64,000 nucleotides of DNA from Pseudoxanthomonas dokdonensis (GCF_001431405.1 NZ_LDJL01000007.1:124001-188000); one strand, 5' to 3'; positions 1-9,786 are shown, counted from the first letter of the stretch. Program-made: numbers and translations. Notes: generated by a model not told the origin, from the sequence alone.

Positions 1-335
1 AGGACGTGCTGCTGGAAATCGACTGGCAGGGCGCGCGCCAGGTGCGCGAGAAAATCCCCGATGCGGTCAGCGTGTTCATCCTGCCGCCATCGGCCGATGC
101 GTTGGAGCAGCGCATGCGCAGCCGCGGCCAGGACAGCGAGCAGGTCATCCAGCAGCGGCTGGCGGCGGCACGCGAGGAGATGTCGCACTACGACGAGTTC
201 GACTACGTGATCGTCAACGACGTGTTCGATACCGCGGTCGCCGAGATGCATGCGATATTCACCGCCAGCCGCCTGCGCCGGCCGCAGCAGCAGGTCCGGC
301 ACCGCCAGCTGATCGGCGAGCTGTTGCGGGATTGA
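1..335 (+). CDS. gmk: Guanylate kinase, C-terminal part (5' end outside window)
   Basis: Guanylate kinase phosphorylates GMP to GDP with ATP in the cytoplasm. The reading frame is open from base 3 to a TGA at 333-335, giving about the last 110 residues of a protein normally near 205 residues. The first residues (DVLLEIDWQGARQV) match the conserved GMP-kinase core just after the GMP-binding region, followed by a charged lid-like stretch (RMRSRGQDSEQVIQQRL) and the YDEFDYVIVNDVFD motif near the C-terminus. The start codon and P-loop lie upstream of base 1. It precedes rpoZ-spoT, the usual order in Xanthomonadaceae and many other gammaproteobacteria, with a 143-bp gap that contains a separate promoter. 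Confidence 0.95.
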   Translation, partial: DVLLEIDWQGARQVREKIPDAVSVFILPPSADALEQRMRSRGQDSEQVIQQRLAAAREEMSHYDEFDYVIVNDVFDTAVAEMHAIFTASRLRRPQQQVRHRQLIGELLRD

Positions 336-398
336 CCGCGTCCACGACGATGCGTCGGCGGTTTCATGAACGTAAGTAATTGATTTGAAATGGCCTAC

Positions 399-427
399 TT
401 GCGCCGCGGCGGGCATTTGCCTACAAT
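399..427 (+). promoter_or_regulatory. Sigma-70-type promoter for rpoZ
   Basis: A TTGCGC -35 box (399-404) and a TACAAT -10 box (422-427) are separated by 17 bp and lie about 50 bp before the rpoZ ATG. The rpmE2 promoter in this window has the same architecture (TTGCGC, 17 bp, TAAAAT), which supports the call. Prediction from sequence only. Confidence 0.6.
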
Positions 428-478
428 CGCCAGCTCTTTTCCCACAGATTCGTGCGACCCAGGTCGCCGGGAGCCCGC

Positions 479-778
479 ATGGCCCGTATTACCGTAGAAG
501 ATTGCCTGCAAGTCGTCGACAACCGTTTCGACCTGGTCACCATGGCTGCCAAGCGCGCCCGCCAGCTCGCCAACGGCGTCGAGTCGACCATCGACAACAG
601 CGAAAGCGCCGACAAGCCGACGGTGCTGGCACTGCGCGAAATCGCCGCCCGCCAGATTGACAACGATCTGATTGATCGCGTCGAGAAGGCCGAGCGCGAA
701 CGCGCCGAACGCGAAGCGCTGGAGTGGGCCGCCGCCGAAGTGGTCGCCGACGAAGACCTGGCCAAGGGCGACGACTGA
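479..778 (+). CDS. rpoZ: DNA-directed RNA polymerase omega subunit
   Basis: Omega is the small subunit that helps fold and assemble beta-prime into RNA polymerase and forms part of the ppGpp-binding site. The 99-residue product begins [20 protein letters not shown] and contains the conserved RARQL and ALREIA segments of the family. The ATG at 479 is preferred over the in-frame ATG at 452 because the family begins MARITVEDC and a GGGAG ribosome-binding site lies at 469-473. Length matches Xanthomonas RpoZ. The C-terminus is rich in Glu and Ala. A terminator hairpin follows before spoT, so the two genes may be only partly co-transcribed. Confidence 0.96.
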   Translation: MARITVEDCLQVVDNRFDLVTMAAKRARQLANGVESTIDNSESADKPTVLALREIAARQIDNDLIDRVEKAERERAEREALEWAAAEVVADEDLAKGDD

Positions 779-802
779 TCAGCCGCGCTTGCGCGACTGC
801 AG

Positions 803-833
803 GAAAAAGGCCCGCGCAAGCGGGCTTTTTTTT
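803..833 (+). terminator. Rho-independent terminator after rpoZ
   Basis: The stem GCCCGC/GCGGGC (810-815 and 820-825) has a GCAA tetraloop. A-rich sequence precedes it and a run of T follows. It sits 25 bp after the rpoZ stop. Confidence 0.85.
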
Positions 834-878
834 CGCTTGTTAATTGCCGTGGACAACGGTCTGGCATAGGCTGGCGAC

Positions 879-3050
879 ATGAACCCAGGTCGTCCCGCCA
901 AGGCCATCAAAACGCGTCCGTCCGCCAATGCGGAAGGGGTGCCGGATTATGTCCTCCAGTTTGAAAAAGCCGCCTCCTACCTGCCGCCGGAACAACTGGC
1001 GATGCTGCGCAAGGCCTGGGTGGTCGGCGCCGCCGCGCACGAAGGCCAGATGCGCAAATCCGGCGAGGCCTACATCACCCATCCGGTGGCGGTTGCGCGG
1101 GTATTGGCCGACATGGGCATGGATACCGAGACCCTGATCGCGGCGATCCTGCACGACACCATCGAGGACACCCCGCTGACCGCGCAGGAGATCGCGCTGG
1201 AGTTCGGCGAGTCGGTGGCCGAGCTGGTCGAAGGCGTGACCAAGCTGGACAAGCTCAAGTTCCGCAACCGCAAGGAAGCGGCGGCCGAAAGCTTCCGCAA
1301 GATGCTGCTGGCGATGTCGCGCGATTTGCGCGTGATCATGATCAAGCTGGCCGACCGCCTGCACAACATGCGCACGCTGGGCGCGCAGAGCGCCGAGGCA
1401 CGCGCGCGCATTGCCCGCGAAACCCTGGACATCTACGCCCCGATCGCGCAACGGCTGGGGATGAATCTGGTCAAGTCCGAGTTGCAGGACCTGGGTTTCC
1501 GGGCGATGTATCCGTGGCGGCATGCGGTAATCGAAAAACACATCAACAGCCGACCGGTGGTGCGTCGCGAATCGATGGCGCAGATCGAAGCGCACCTGGC
1601 CCAGCGCCTGACCCGCGACGACATCGAGCATCGCCTGGTCAGCCGGATCAAGACTCCGTGGAGCATCTACAACAAGATGCGCAACGAAGGCAAAAGCTTC
1701 GACCAGGTGATGGACGTGTTCGGCTTCCGGGTGGTGGTCGATTCGGTGCCGGCCTGTTATCACGCGCTGGGTGCGGTGCATTCGCAGTACAAGCCGCTGG
1801 ATGGTCGCTTCCGTGATTTCATCGCCATTCCCAAGGCCAACGGCTACCAATCGCTGCACACGGTGTTGTTTGGTCCGTACGGCTCGCCGATTGAAGTGCA
1901 GATACGCACCCATGAAATGGATCTGGTCGCCGAACGCGGGATTGCCGCGCACTGGACCTACAAGTTCGGCGCGCAATCGCCGAACAGTGCGCAGAGCCGC
2001 GCCCATGCCTGGATCGTGGAGCTGATCGAGAACCAGCGCGCGGCGGGCTCCTCGCTGGAATTCCTCGACAACGTCAAGGTCGATCTGTTCCCGGACGAGG
2101 TGTATCTGTTCACCCCCAAGGGCAAGATCCTGGCGCTGCCGCGCAATTCGACCGCGCTGGATTTCGCCTATGCCGTGCATACCGATGTTGGCAACCAGGC
2201 GGTGGCCTCGCGGGTGGACAAGAAGCTGGTGCCGTTGCGGACCAAGCTGTCCAGTGGCCAGAGCGTGGAGATCATCACCGCCAAGTCGGCCGCGCCAAAG
2301 CCGCAATGGCTGGAATTCGTGGTCACCAGCAAGGCGCGGACCGCGATCCGCCACCAGTTGAAGCAGCTGGAGCACGAGGACGCGGTGCAACTCGGCCACC
2401 GGATGCTGGACCGGGCGCTGGAAGCGCTGGACAGTTCGCTGGAACGGCTGCCGCAGCAGCGCCTGGACGCATTCCTGGCCGAGCATCGTTACCCGCGGCT
2501 GGAAGCGCTGCTGGCCGATGTCGCGCTGGGCAACTGGATGCCGGCGCAGGCGGCGCAGTCGTTGATGGCGTTCGCCGAGTTGCGCAACGGCGGCCACTCG
2601 CGCCATTCGCAGGAAAAGATCCTGATCAACGGCACCGAGCGCGGGGTCATCAGCTTTGCCAACTGCTGCCAGCCGATCCCCGGCGATGACATCATGGGTT
2701 TCCACACCGCCGGCAAGGGCATCGTCGTGCACCGGCTGGACTGTCCGAATGTCAGTGAGTTCCGCAAGTCGCCCGAACGCTGGATACCGATCGACTGGGA
2801 TGCCAACGTCAGCGGCGATTACGATGTGGCGATCCTGATCGATGTGGAGAACAGACCGGGCGTGCTGGCCCAGGTCGCCACCGCGGTGGCCAAGAGCCAG
2901 TCCAACATCGATCGCGTCGAATACCTGGAGCGCGACATCAACGTGGCATTGCTGCGGTTCTCGATCCAGGTCCGCGACCGCAACCATCTGGCCGAAGTCA
3001 TGCGCCGCGTGCGCCGCCTGAACGTGGTCCATGGGGTGCGCCGGCAGTAG
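879..3050 (+). CDS. spoT: Bifunctional (p)ppGpp synthetase/hydrolase SpoT
   Basis: This is a RelA/SpoT homologue of 723 residues that controls the stringent-response alarmone (p)ppGpp in the cytoplasm. The N-terminal HD hydrolase domain is intact: H54 and the HDTIEDT motif at residues 92-98 supply metal ligands and catalytic acids. The synthetase domain follows, with the RFRDFIAIPKANGYQSLHT segment that binds and positions substrate nucleotides. A TGS domain starts near VYLFTPKGKILALP, and a C-terminal ACT domain covers roughly the last 80 residues (YDVAILIDVENRPGVLAQVA). Both catalytic halves look intact, so a bifunctional enzyme is expected. Placement after rpoZ is conserved in proteobacteria. 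The ATG at 879 gives the usual length. No strong Shine-Dalgarno is visible. Confidence 0.96.
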   Translation: MNPGRPAKAIKTRPSANAEGVPDYVLQFEKAASYLPPEQLAMLRKAWVVGAAAHEGQMRKSGEAYITHPVAVARVLADMGMDTETLIAAILHDTIEDTPLTAQEIALEFGESVAELVEGVTKLDKLKFRNRKEAAAESFRKMLLAMSRDLRVIMIKLADRLHNMRTLGAQSAEARARIARETLDIYAPIAQRLGMNLVKSELQDLGFRAMYPWRHAVIEKHINSRPVVRRESMAQIEAHLAQRLTRDDIEHRLVSRIKTPWSIYNKMRNEGKSFDQVMDVFGFRVVVDSVPACYHALGAVHSQYKPLDGRFRDFIAIPKANGYQSLHTVLFGPYGSPIEVQIRTHEMDLVAERGIAAHWTYKFGAQSPNSAQSRAHAWIVELIENQRAAGSSLEFLDNVKVDLFPDEVYLFTPKGKILALPRNSTALDFAYAVHTDVGNQAVASRVDKKLVPLRTKLSSGQSVEIITAKSAAPKPQWLEFVVTSKARTAIRHQLKQLEHEDAVQLGHRMLDRALEALDSSLERLPQQRLDAFLAEHRYPRLEALLADVALGNWMPAQAAQSLMAFAELRNGGHSRHSQEKILINGTERGVISFANCCQPIPGDDIMGFHTAGKGIVVHRLDCPNVSEFRKSPERWIPIDWDANVSGDYDVAILIDVENRPGVLAQVATAVAKSQSNIDRVEYLERDINVALLRFSIQVRDRNHLAEVMRRVRRLNVVHGVRRQ

Positions 3051-3151
3051 CCCACTGGCGGCCTGCGCCGGCCACGCCCGCGCGCCCACGATAACGATGC
3101 CGGTTGCCCGGATCGTTTAAAATCGCGGCTCTTTTTCCAGCAGGAGCCGCC

Positions 3152-3535
3152 ATGAGCCGCCAAATCATCCAGACCGACCAGGCACCGGCCGCCATTGGTC
3201 CGTATTCGCAGGCCGTGCGTGCCGGCAACACGGTGTATTTTTCCGGCCAGATTCCGCTGGACCCGGCCACCGGCAACATTGTCGAAGGCGACATCGAAGC
3301 GCAGGCCAAGCGTTGCTTCGACAATCTGACCGCGGTGGCGACCGCCGCAGGCGGCTCGCTCGACAAGATCGTGCGCCTGGGCCTGTACCTGACCGACCTC
3401 AACCAGTTCGGCAAGGTCAACGCGGTGATGGAATCCTATTTCAAGGCGCCGTTCCCGGCGCGTTCGACCATCGAAGTCTCGGCACTGCCGAAAGGCGCGT
3501 CGTTTGAAGTCGACGCGGTGATGATCCTGGATTGA
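3152..3535 (+). CDS. ridA: RidA family enamine/imine deaminase
   Basis: RidA proteins hydrolyse reactive enamine/imine intermediates, such as 2-aminoacrylate, released by PLP enzymes. The 127-residue product starts MSRQIIQTDQAPAAIGPYSQ and carries the family signature GPYSQAV, the FSGQIPLDP strand, the catalytic Arg of the RLGLYLTDL segment (normally RidA Arg105), and the C-terminal PARSTIEVSALPKGASFEVD motif region. The ATG at 3152 has AGGAG at 3142-3146; an earlier in-frame start at 3104 would add an unconserved extension. A TAAAAT -10-like hexamer is present at 3118-3123, without a convincing -35. Its place after spoT is common in gammaproteobacteria. Confidence 0.95.
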   Translation: MSRQIIQTDQAPAAIGPYSQAVRAGNTVYFSGQIPLDPATGNIVEGDIEAQAKRCFDNLTAVATAAGGSLDKIVRLGLYLTDLNQFGKVNAVMESYFKAPFPARSTIEVSALPKGASFEVDAVMILD

Positions 3536-3545
3536 TCGACAAGCT

Positions 3546-3577
3546 GGCCGGTGTCCGTCGCGCGGCGGACACCGGCC
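3546..3577. terminator. Perfect 12-bp hairpin between convergent ridA and araC-type gene
   Basis: GGCCGGTGTCCG (3546-3557) and its exact reverse complement (3566-3577) enclose an 8-nt loop. It lies in the 55-bp gap between convergent genes, where a bidirectional terminator is expected. There is no T tract, so termination is an inference. Confidence 0.5.
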
Positions 3578-3590
3578 GCGCATACGGCCG

Positions 3591-4631
<1,041 letters not shown>

Positions 4632-4649
4632 GCCCCTTTTCCAAACCGT

Positions 4650-4679
4650 CCGGTTATCCCCCCCCAGTATGCCGGTTAT
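4650..4679. promoter_or_regulatory. Direct repeat, candidate AraC-type operator
   Basis: CCGGTTAT occurs at 4650-4657 and again at 4672-4679, a start-to-start distance of 22 bp (about two helical turns), which is typical of AraC/XylS binding to direct repeats on one DNA face. It lies 19 bp upstream of the AraC-type gene's start and about 100 bp before the divergent beta-helix gene. A related half site, ATAACCAG (7226-7233; the reverse complement of the repeat is ATAACCGG), lies just upstream of the TonB-receptor gene. Confidence 0.45.
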
Positions 4680-4732
4680 GCCCTGCTTTGTGACACAGCT
4701 AACCGCAAGACTTCACTGATTGGTCTGCAAGA

Positions 4733-4757
4733 GGCGTGGTTCCGTCCGGAACACGCC
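4733..4757 (+). promoter_or_regulatory. Inverted repeat before the beta-helix lipoprotein gene
   Basis: A perfect 14-bp palindrome GTTCCG-TC-CGGAAC (4739-4752) is extended by GGCGTG and ACGCC on either side with a one-base bulge. It ends about 20 bp before the ATG at 4779. It could be an operator or a 5'-UTR hairpin next to the strong ribosome-binding sequence GGGAGGAGGGGAA. The role is unknown. Confidence 0.4.
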
Positions 4758-4778
4758 AATCATCGGGGAGGAGGGGAA

Positions 4779-6029
4779 ATGGAAGGTCGAAACAAGTGGC
4801 AACCAGGGCGGACGCTGGCGATGGCGGCGGCGTTGCTGGCGGTGGCAGGGTGTGGGCGCGAGCAACAGCCGCCGGCAGCGGCAAGCGGCGCTGACGCCGA
4901 TTTCAGTCGCACCCTGCATCAGCGCCTGCTGGATGCCAAGCCAGGCGACGTCATCGAAATCCCGGCCGGGACCTTCCATTTCGACCGCAGTCTCAGCCTG
5001 CGTGCCGATGGCGTGACCATCCGCGGCGCCGGCATGGACCAGAGCGTGTTGTCGTTCAAGGGCCAGAAGGCCGGCGCGGAAGGACTGCTGGTCAACGGCA
5101 ATGATTTCACCATCGAAAACCTGACCATCGAGGATTCCAAGGGCGATGGGCTGAAGGTCAGCGAGTCGGAGAACATCACCATCCGCAAGGTCAAGGTGCA
5201 ATGGACCGGCGGTCCCAGCACCAAGAACGGCGGCTACGGTCTGTATCCGGTGTTGACCAAGAACGTGCTGATCGAGGATTCGGTGGCGATCGGCGCATCC
5301 GACGCCGGCATCTACGTTGGCCAGTCCGACGGCGTGATCGTGCGCCGCAGCCGCGCCGAGCAGAACGTCGCCGGCATCGAAGTCGAGAACACCATCAACG
5401 CTGATGTGTACGACAACATCGCCACCCACAACACCGGCGGCATCCTGGTCTTCAACATGCCGGGGCTGTCGCAGCAGGGCGGCAACATCCGGGTCTACAA
5501 CAACCGGATCCTGGCCAACAACACCGGCAATTTCGGTGCCAAGGGCACTCCGGTGGCCAGCGTGCCGGCCGGTTCGGGCATCGTCGTCAACTCGAATGAC
5601 GATATCGAAATCTTCGGCAACCAGATCGTCGACAACGATACCGCCAGCATCATCATTTCCAGTGTGTACTCCACCGGCTACAAGGACTCCAGCAAGTCGG
5701 AGACCTTCGATCCGTATCCGGAACGCATCTACATCCACGACAACACCATCAGCGGTGGCGGTGGCTCGCCCGACGGCATGGATCTGAAAGCCCTGAAGGT
5801 GGCGATGTACGGCTTGACCGGCAATCTGCCGGACGTGCTGTGGGATGGCTACCAGAACCCCGAACTGGCGCAGAAGGGCAAGCTCAACGCCGCCCAGATC
5901 TGCCTGAAGGGCGTCAATGGCGTGCTCAACGCCGACGGCCCCAACGGCTACAAGAATCCATCCAACGGGATGGCGCCATTCAACTGTGAACTGCCTGCGC
6001 TGCCGGCCATTGATCTGGGGCGGGGATGA
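4779..6029 (+). CDS. Parallel beta-helix repeat lipoprotein (TIGR03805-like)
   Basis: A predicted lipoprotein of 416 residues with a right-handed parallel beta-helix. A hydrophobic signal (residues 12-24) ends in a lipobox AVAGC with Cys25 as the lipidation site. Residues about 45-330 show repeating strand turns rich in I/V/N/D, such as DGVTIRGAGMDQSVLSF, NDFTIENLTIEDS, ENITIRKVKVQW, GVIVRRSRAEQNVAGIEV and DIEIFGNQIVDN, typical of pectin-lyase-like folds. From memory of the families it matches the beta-helix protein that regularly pairs with an HNE_0200/SO_2930-type protein; no function has been assigned to the pair. The next gene, which overlaps by 4 bp (ATGA), is that partner. The ribosome-binding site GGGAGGAGGGGAA is very strong. 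No catalytic lyase residues could be identified, so it may bind rather than cleave a polymer. Confidence 0.85.
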   Translation: MEGRNKWQPGRTLAMAAALLAVAGCGREQQPPAAASGADADFSRTLHQRLLDAKPGDVIEIPAGTFHFDRSLSLRADGVTIRGAGMDQSVLSFKGQKAGAEGLLVNGNDFTIENLTIEDSKGDGLKVSESENITIRKVKVQWTGGPSTKNGGYGLYPVLTKNVLIEDSVAIGASDAGIYVGQSDGVIVRRSRAEQNVAGIEVENTINADVYDNIATHNTGGILVFNMPGLSQQGGNIRVYNNRILANNTGNFGAKGTPVASVPAGSGIVVNSNDDIEIFGNQIVDNDTASIIISSVYSTGYKDSSKSETFDPYPERIYIHDNTISGGGGSPDGMDLKALKVAMYGLTGNLPDVLWDGYQNPELAQKGKLNAAQICLKGVNGVLNADGPNGYKNPSNGMAPFNCELPALPAIDLGRG

Positions 6030-7177
6030 TTGCAATGCGGGGATGGAGGACGCTGGCGCTGGCCGGCTTGCTGATGGCTGCGTCGGGATGTGGCAAGGCA
6101 CCACCGGTGACGTTCTTCGACCAGGGTCAGCCGCAGACGTTGAGCCAGTGGCATGTTCTGCAGGTCAGCGGCCGCACGCTGTCGCTCAACCAGGGCGTGA
6201 TGCCGTATGACCTCAACACGCCGCTGTTCAGCGATTACGCGCACAAACTGCGCACGGTATGGATGCCGGCGGGCAGCCATGCGCAGTACCGCACCGGTGT
6301 CGGCCTGGATTTTCCGGTCGGCACCATCATCAGCAAGACGTTCTACTACCCGCTGGCGGAAGGCCGCGATGGCGACCGAAACATGGTGGCGCGGACCGAC
6401 CCCTCGCAGAGCCTGTTGCGGGACGAGAAGCTGGATCTGGACAAGGTGCGCTTGATCGAGACCCGGCTGCTGGTGCATCGCAAGGATGGCTGGGTGGCGC
6501 TGCCCTATGTCTGGAACGAGGCTCAGACCGAGGCGGTGCTGCGTCGTGAAGGAGATCTGGTGGCGCTGACGCTGGTGTCGCCGCAGGCGCCGACCCGGGA
6601 AGAAGTCGCTTACCAGGTACCGGACCAGAACCAGTGCGCCGGCTGCCACGCGGTCAATAACCGGTCCCGGCACATCGCCCCGATTGGCCCCAAGGTACGG
6701 CACCTGAACCGTGACTTCGACTACGCCGACGGCAGCGAAAACCAGTTGGCCCACTGGGCCCGGATCGGCTACCTGCAGGGGGCGCCGGATCCGGCACGCG
6801 CGCCGCGTGACGCCAACAGTGGCGATGCCACCGCGAGTCTGGATGCGCGCGCACGCGCCTACCTGGACATCAACTGCGGCCATTGCCACAGCAATACCGG
6901 TGCGGCCATCACTTCAGGACTGCACCTGGACGCCGGTGGCCATGAGGGACTGGCGCGTGGATTCTGCAAGCAACCGATCGCCGCCGGCAAGGGCACCGGC
7001 AACCGGCCGTATGACATCGTGCCCGGTAAGCCGGACGAGTCGATCCTGCTGTTCCGCATGGACAGCGATGATCCGGCGGTGATGATGCCCGAGCTGGGGC
7101 GCTCGGTGGTCCATCGTGAAGGGGTGCAGCTGATCCGCGAATGGATTGCCTCGCAACACGGCAGCTGCGATGTCTAG
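6026..7177 (+). CDS. SO_2930-family diheme c-type cytochrome lipoprotein (TIGR03806-like)
   Basis: A predicted exported lipoprotein of 383 residues. The signal peptide has lipobox ASGC with Cys22. Two CXXCH heme-binding motifs are present: CAGCH at residues 204-208 and CGHCH at 284-288; Met353-Met354 in the AVMMPELGRS segment are plausible axial ligands. The N-terminal half (NTPLFSDYAHKLRTVWMPAG) is the conserved region of this family. The start ATG overlaps the stop of the beta-helix gene by 4 bp, showing translational coupling; an alternative ATG lies 9 bp downstream. The presence of both partners plus a TonB receptor suggests a cell-envelope redox step acting on an imported or surface-bound compound. 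The substrate is unknown. Confidence 0.87.
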   Translation: MIAMRGWRTLALAGLLMAASGCGKAPPVTFFDQGQPQTLSQWHVLQVSGRTLSLNQGVMPYDLNTPLFSDYAHKLRTVWMPAGSHAQYRTGVGLDFPVGTIISKTFYYPLAEGRDGDRNMVARTDPSQSLLRDEKLDLDKVRLIETRLLVHRKDGWVALPYVWNEAQTEAVLRREGDLVALTLVSPQAPTREEVAYQVPDQNQCAGCHAVNNRSRHIAPIGPKVRHLNRDFDYADGSENQLAHWARIGYLQGAPDPARAPRDANSGDATASLDARARAYLDINCGHCHSNTGAAITSGLHLDAGGHEGLARGFCKQPIAAGKGTGNRPYDIVPGKPDESILLFRMDSDDPAVMMPELGRSVVHREGVQLIREWIASQHGSCDV

Positions 7178-7253
7178 GCGCTGTATCCAGACACAGAAGC
7201 CAGCGCGCACTCGCGCGCGAACATAATAACCAGACGGTTCAAGGGGAAGGGAT

Positions 7254-9692
7254 ATGAAACTGTTGCAAAGGACGTTGGTCACCGGTCTGCGCCGCGCCAT
7301 GCTGGGCGGTTGCGTGCTCGCTTCAGGCGCGGGGGCTGCCTGGGCACAGGATGTCCAAGGCCAGGATGCCCAGAATGAGGCCATCCTGCTGGACACGGTG
7401 ACGGTAACCGCACAAGGCCGCGAACAGGAACTGAAGGACGTGCCGATTGCGGTCAACGTGGTCAGCGAAGGTTTCATCGCGGACACGGCCGCCACCGATA
7501 TCGGCGATCTGGACATGTTCGTGCCCGGCCTGCGGGTCGAAGATGGCAGCCCGACCCAGCCGCGCTACGCCATCCGTGGCATCAGTGCCGGCGATTTCGG
7601 CATCGGCACTGATCCGCCGGTCGGCGTCTACGTCGATGGCGTCTATTCGGCACGCACCGGTGGTGCGATGCTGGCATTCAACGATGTCGAACGCATCGAG
7701 GTGCTGAAGGGTCCGCAGGGTACCTTGTTCGGTCGCAACAGTGCCGCCGGTGCGGTATCGATCATCACCAACAAACCGTCCAGCGTATTCGAGGGCGATG
7801 CCACGGTGCGCCTTGGCAACGACGGCCGGCGCTATGTCTACGGCCTGCTCAACGCCCCGATCAGCGACAGCCATGCGCTGCGCATCAGCGCGATGTCCAA
7901 CCAGAGCGATGGCTGGCTGCGTGATGCCGGCACTGGCGAAGATCTTGCCGGCGATGACAACTGGGCCGCGCGGATGGCATGGCGCTCTTGGATTGGCGAA
8001 GACACCACCCTGGACTTCACCTGGGATCACGAGGAAATCAGCCAGCTGGCACGTCCGGCGATTGGCCTGGTGGCGCTGGATTCGTATCCGGCCACCGCAC
8101 CGTATCCGGCCGACCCGGCCAACTATCTGAACCCCATTGACGCACCTGTCTTCAATGACGTCATCGGCAACCGCGAATCGCGCCGCTTCGACGCGGCCAC
8201 GGTCCAGGTCAACCACGCCTTCAGCTGGGGTAACCTGCTGTCGACCACCGCCTGGCGCGACTTCGACACGGTCAACCGCGAAGACGAAGACGGAACCAAC
8301 CGCCCCAATCTGTACTTCGACACCGCCAACATCGAAAGCAACCGCAGTTACTACCAGGAGTTCAAGTTCAACGGCGTGGCCGGCGCGTTCGACTGGGTTG
8401 CCGGGGCCAGCTGGTTCAAGGAGGATGCGCAGCAGACCAGCGCCACCAACCTGCTGACCGACAGCCTGGGTACGGCAATGCAGAACCTGCCTGACTTCGG
8501 TGGCCTGAACGTGTTCGCCGCCATCGACCAGGTACTGGCGATGCAGGGCATTCCGTTCTACCTGCAAGGGCATACCTGGAACGAATCCATGCACAACCGC
8601 AGCCAGGCCGAAGCGCTGGCCGCGTTTGGCGATGTCATCTGGCACGCGACCGATCGCCTCAACCTGACCTTCGGCCTGCGCTACACCCACGACGCCAAGG
8701 AGTTCCAGTGGCTCAATGGCCCGCGGGTGGCGCCGGATCTGGACCAGAACGTGGCGGTGCTGGATTCGCTCGGCGTATTCGCCGCGCTGCAGCAGATGGG
8801 CTATCCGGTCAGTGCCGAGATGTTCCAGCAGGACTTCGTGTTCAATGTCGGCCCGCTGGAAGGGGTGACCTTCAAACGCAAGGACAGCTGGCAGGATCTG
8901 AGCCCACGCCTGGTCATCGACTACGCGCTCAACGACAACACCATGGTGTTCGGCTCGGTTGCCAAGGGCTACAAGGCTGGTGGCTACAACGCGCTGGAGA
9001 TCAATTCGTACTTCGACAACGAGGAAGTCTGGAACAGCGAGCTGGGCCTGAAGATGGCGTTGCCGGACTACAAGCTGGCCTTCAATACCTCGGCGTACTA
9101 CATGATCTACAAGGATCGCCAGTCAATCACGCTGGATTTGAACAGCCAGGGCTCCGGCGTGCCGCGTTACCTGGTCAGCACCGACGACACCCAGGCCTGG
9201 GGCGTGGATGCCGACCTGCACTGGCAGCCGCTGCAGGGACTGGACCTGATGCTGGGCATGGCCTACATCGATGCCACCTACAAGAATGGCGAGTCCAACG
9301 GTCGTGACCTGTCCGGCGATGCCACCGGTGAGCCCTATCTCAGTGCCACCGCCAGCGGCAGCTACACCTGGCTGCTGGACCGCCACGGCAGCCTGCGGAT
9401 GTCGTTGATGCATGGCTATCGCGGCCAGACCCGCTGCAATGCCGATTCCAGCACCCAGGGCACCTGCCAGGTCAGCCCGGTGTTCCGCACCGGCGAGGCG
9501 CAGAACCGTACCGACATGCGGCTGCAGTGGACCTCGGTCGACGGCCAGTGGGGCGTGGGCGTCTACGCCAACAACCTGTTCGACAACCAGTACATCGGCG
9601 TCAACAACCTGACCACGTCGGTGCTGGGCACGCCGTTCGCTTCGGTTTCCGAACCACGCCAGTACGGGCTTGAACTGAACTACAGCTTCTGA
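7254..9692 (+). CDS. TonB-dependent outer-membrane receptor
   Basis: An 812-residue outer-membrane transporter. A Sec signal peptide ends near AGAAWAQ (about residue 32). A TonB-box-like LDTVTVTAQ follows (about 46-54), then the plug domain (DVPIAVNVVSEGFIAD ... VERIEVLKGPQGTLFGRNSAAGAVSIITNKP) and a C-terminal beta-barrel of about 22 strands ending in the outer-membrane signature YGLELNYSF, with a terminal aromatic residue. The start ATG has AGGGGAAGGG upstream. It lies 76 bp after the diheme cytochrome gene in the same direction and is probably part of the same regulon; a half-site resembling the AraC-type direct repeat lies at 7226-7233. The substrate cannot be read from sequence. The FGRNSAAGAVSI plug motif is common in receptors of the FecA/IroN-like class used for large organic substrates. 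Confidence 0.93.
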   Translation: MKLLQRTLVTGLRRAMLGGCVLASGAGAAWAQDVQGQDAQNEAILLDTVTVTAQGREQELKDVPIAVNVVSEGFIADTAATDIGDLDMFVPGLRVEDGSPTQPRYAIRGISAGDFGIGTDPPVGVYVDGVYSARTGGAMLAFNDVERIEVLKGPQGTLFGRNSAAGAVSIITNKPSSVFEGDATVRLGNDGRRYVYGLLNAPISDSHALRISAMSNQSDGWLRDAGTGEDLAGDDNWAARMAWRSWIGEDTTLDFTWDHEEISQLARPAIGLVALDSYPATAPYPADPANYLNPIDAPVFNDVIGNRESRRFDAATVQVNHAFSWGNLLSTTAWRDFDTVNREDEDGTNRPNLYFDTANIESNRSYYQEFKFNGVAGAFDWVAGASWFKEDAQQTSATNLLTDSLGTAMQNLPDFGGLNVFAAIDQVLAMQGIPFYLQGHTWNESMHNRSQAEALAAFGDVIWHATDRLNLTFGLRYTHDAKEFQWLNGPRVAPDLDQNVAVLDSLGVFAALQQMGYPVSAEMFQQDFVFNVGPLEGVTFKRKDSWQDLSPRLVIDYALNDNTMVFGSVAKGYKAGGYNALEINSYFDNEEVWNSELGLKMALPDYKLAFNTSAYYMIYKDRQSITLDLNSQGSGVPRYLVSTDDTQAWGVDADLHWQPLQGLDLMLGMAYIDATYKNGESNGRDLSGDATGEPYLSATASGSYTWLLDRHGSLRMSLMHGYRGQTRCNADSSTQGTCQVSPVFRTGEAQNRTDMRLQWTSVDGQWGVGVYANNLFDNQYIGVNNLTTSVLGTPFASVSEPRQYGLELNYSF

Positions 9693-9712
9693 TCACCCAT
9701 TGGGGAGGGTGT

Positions 9713-9744
9713 CCCGGGCGCCAGTGACATGGCTGGCGCCCGGG
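9713..9744. terminator. Perfect 12-bp hairpin after the TonB-receptor gene
   Basis: CCCGGGCGCCAG (9713-9724) pairs exactly with 9733-9744 across an 8-nt loop, 20 bp after the receptor stop. It lacks a T tract, so it may stabilise the 3' end or act as a Rho-assisted terminator. It argues for starting recG downstream of it. Confidence 0.55.
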
Positions 9745-9786
9745 CATCGACTGGCAGTCGGCGCGGCAACCCGGCATGCTTGCCGG

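Noticed and set aside
840-3089. 749-codon open frame on the minus strand
   Set aside because: Lies wholly antisense to the intact spoT; composition and lack of any family motif mark it as a GC-rich shadow frame.
9700-9786. Upstream TTG start for recG
   Set aside because: It would translate through the 12-bp hairpin and add residues absent from RecG.
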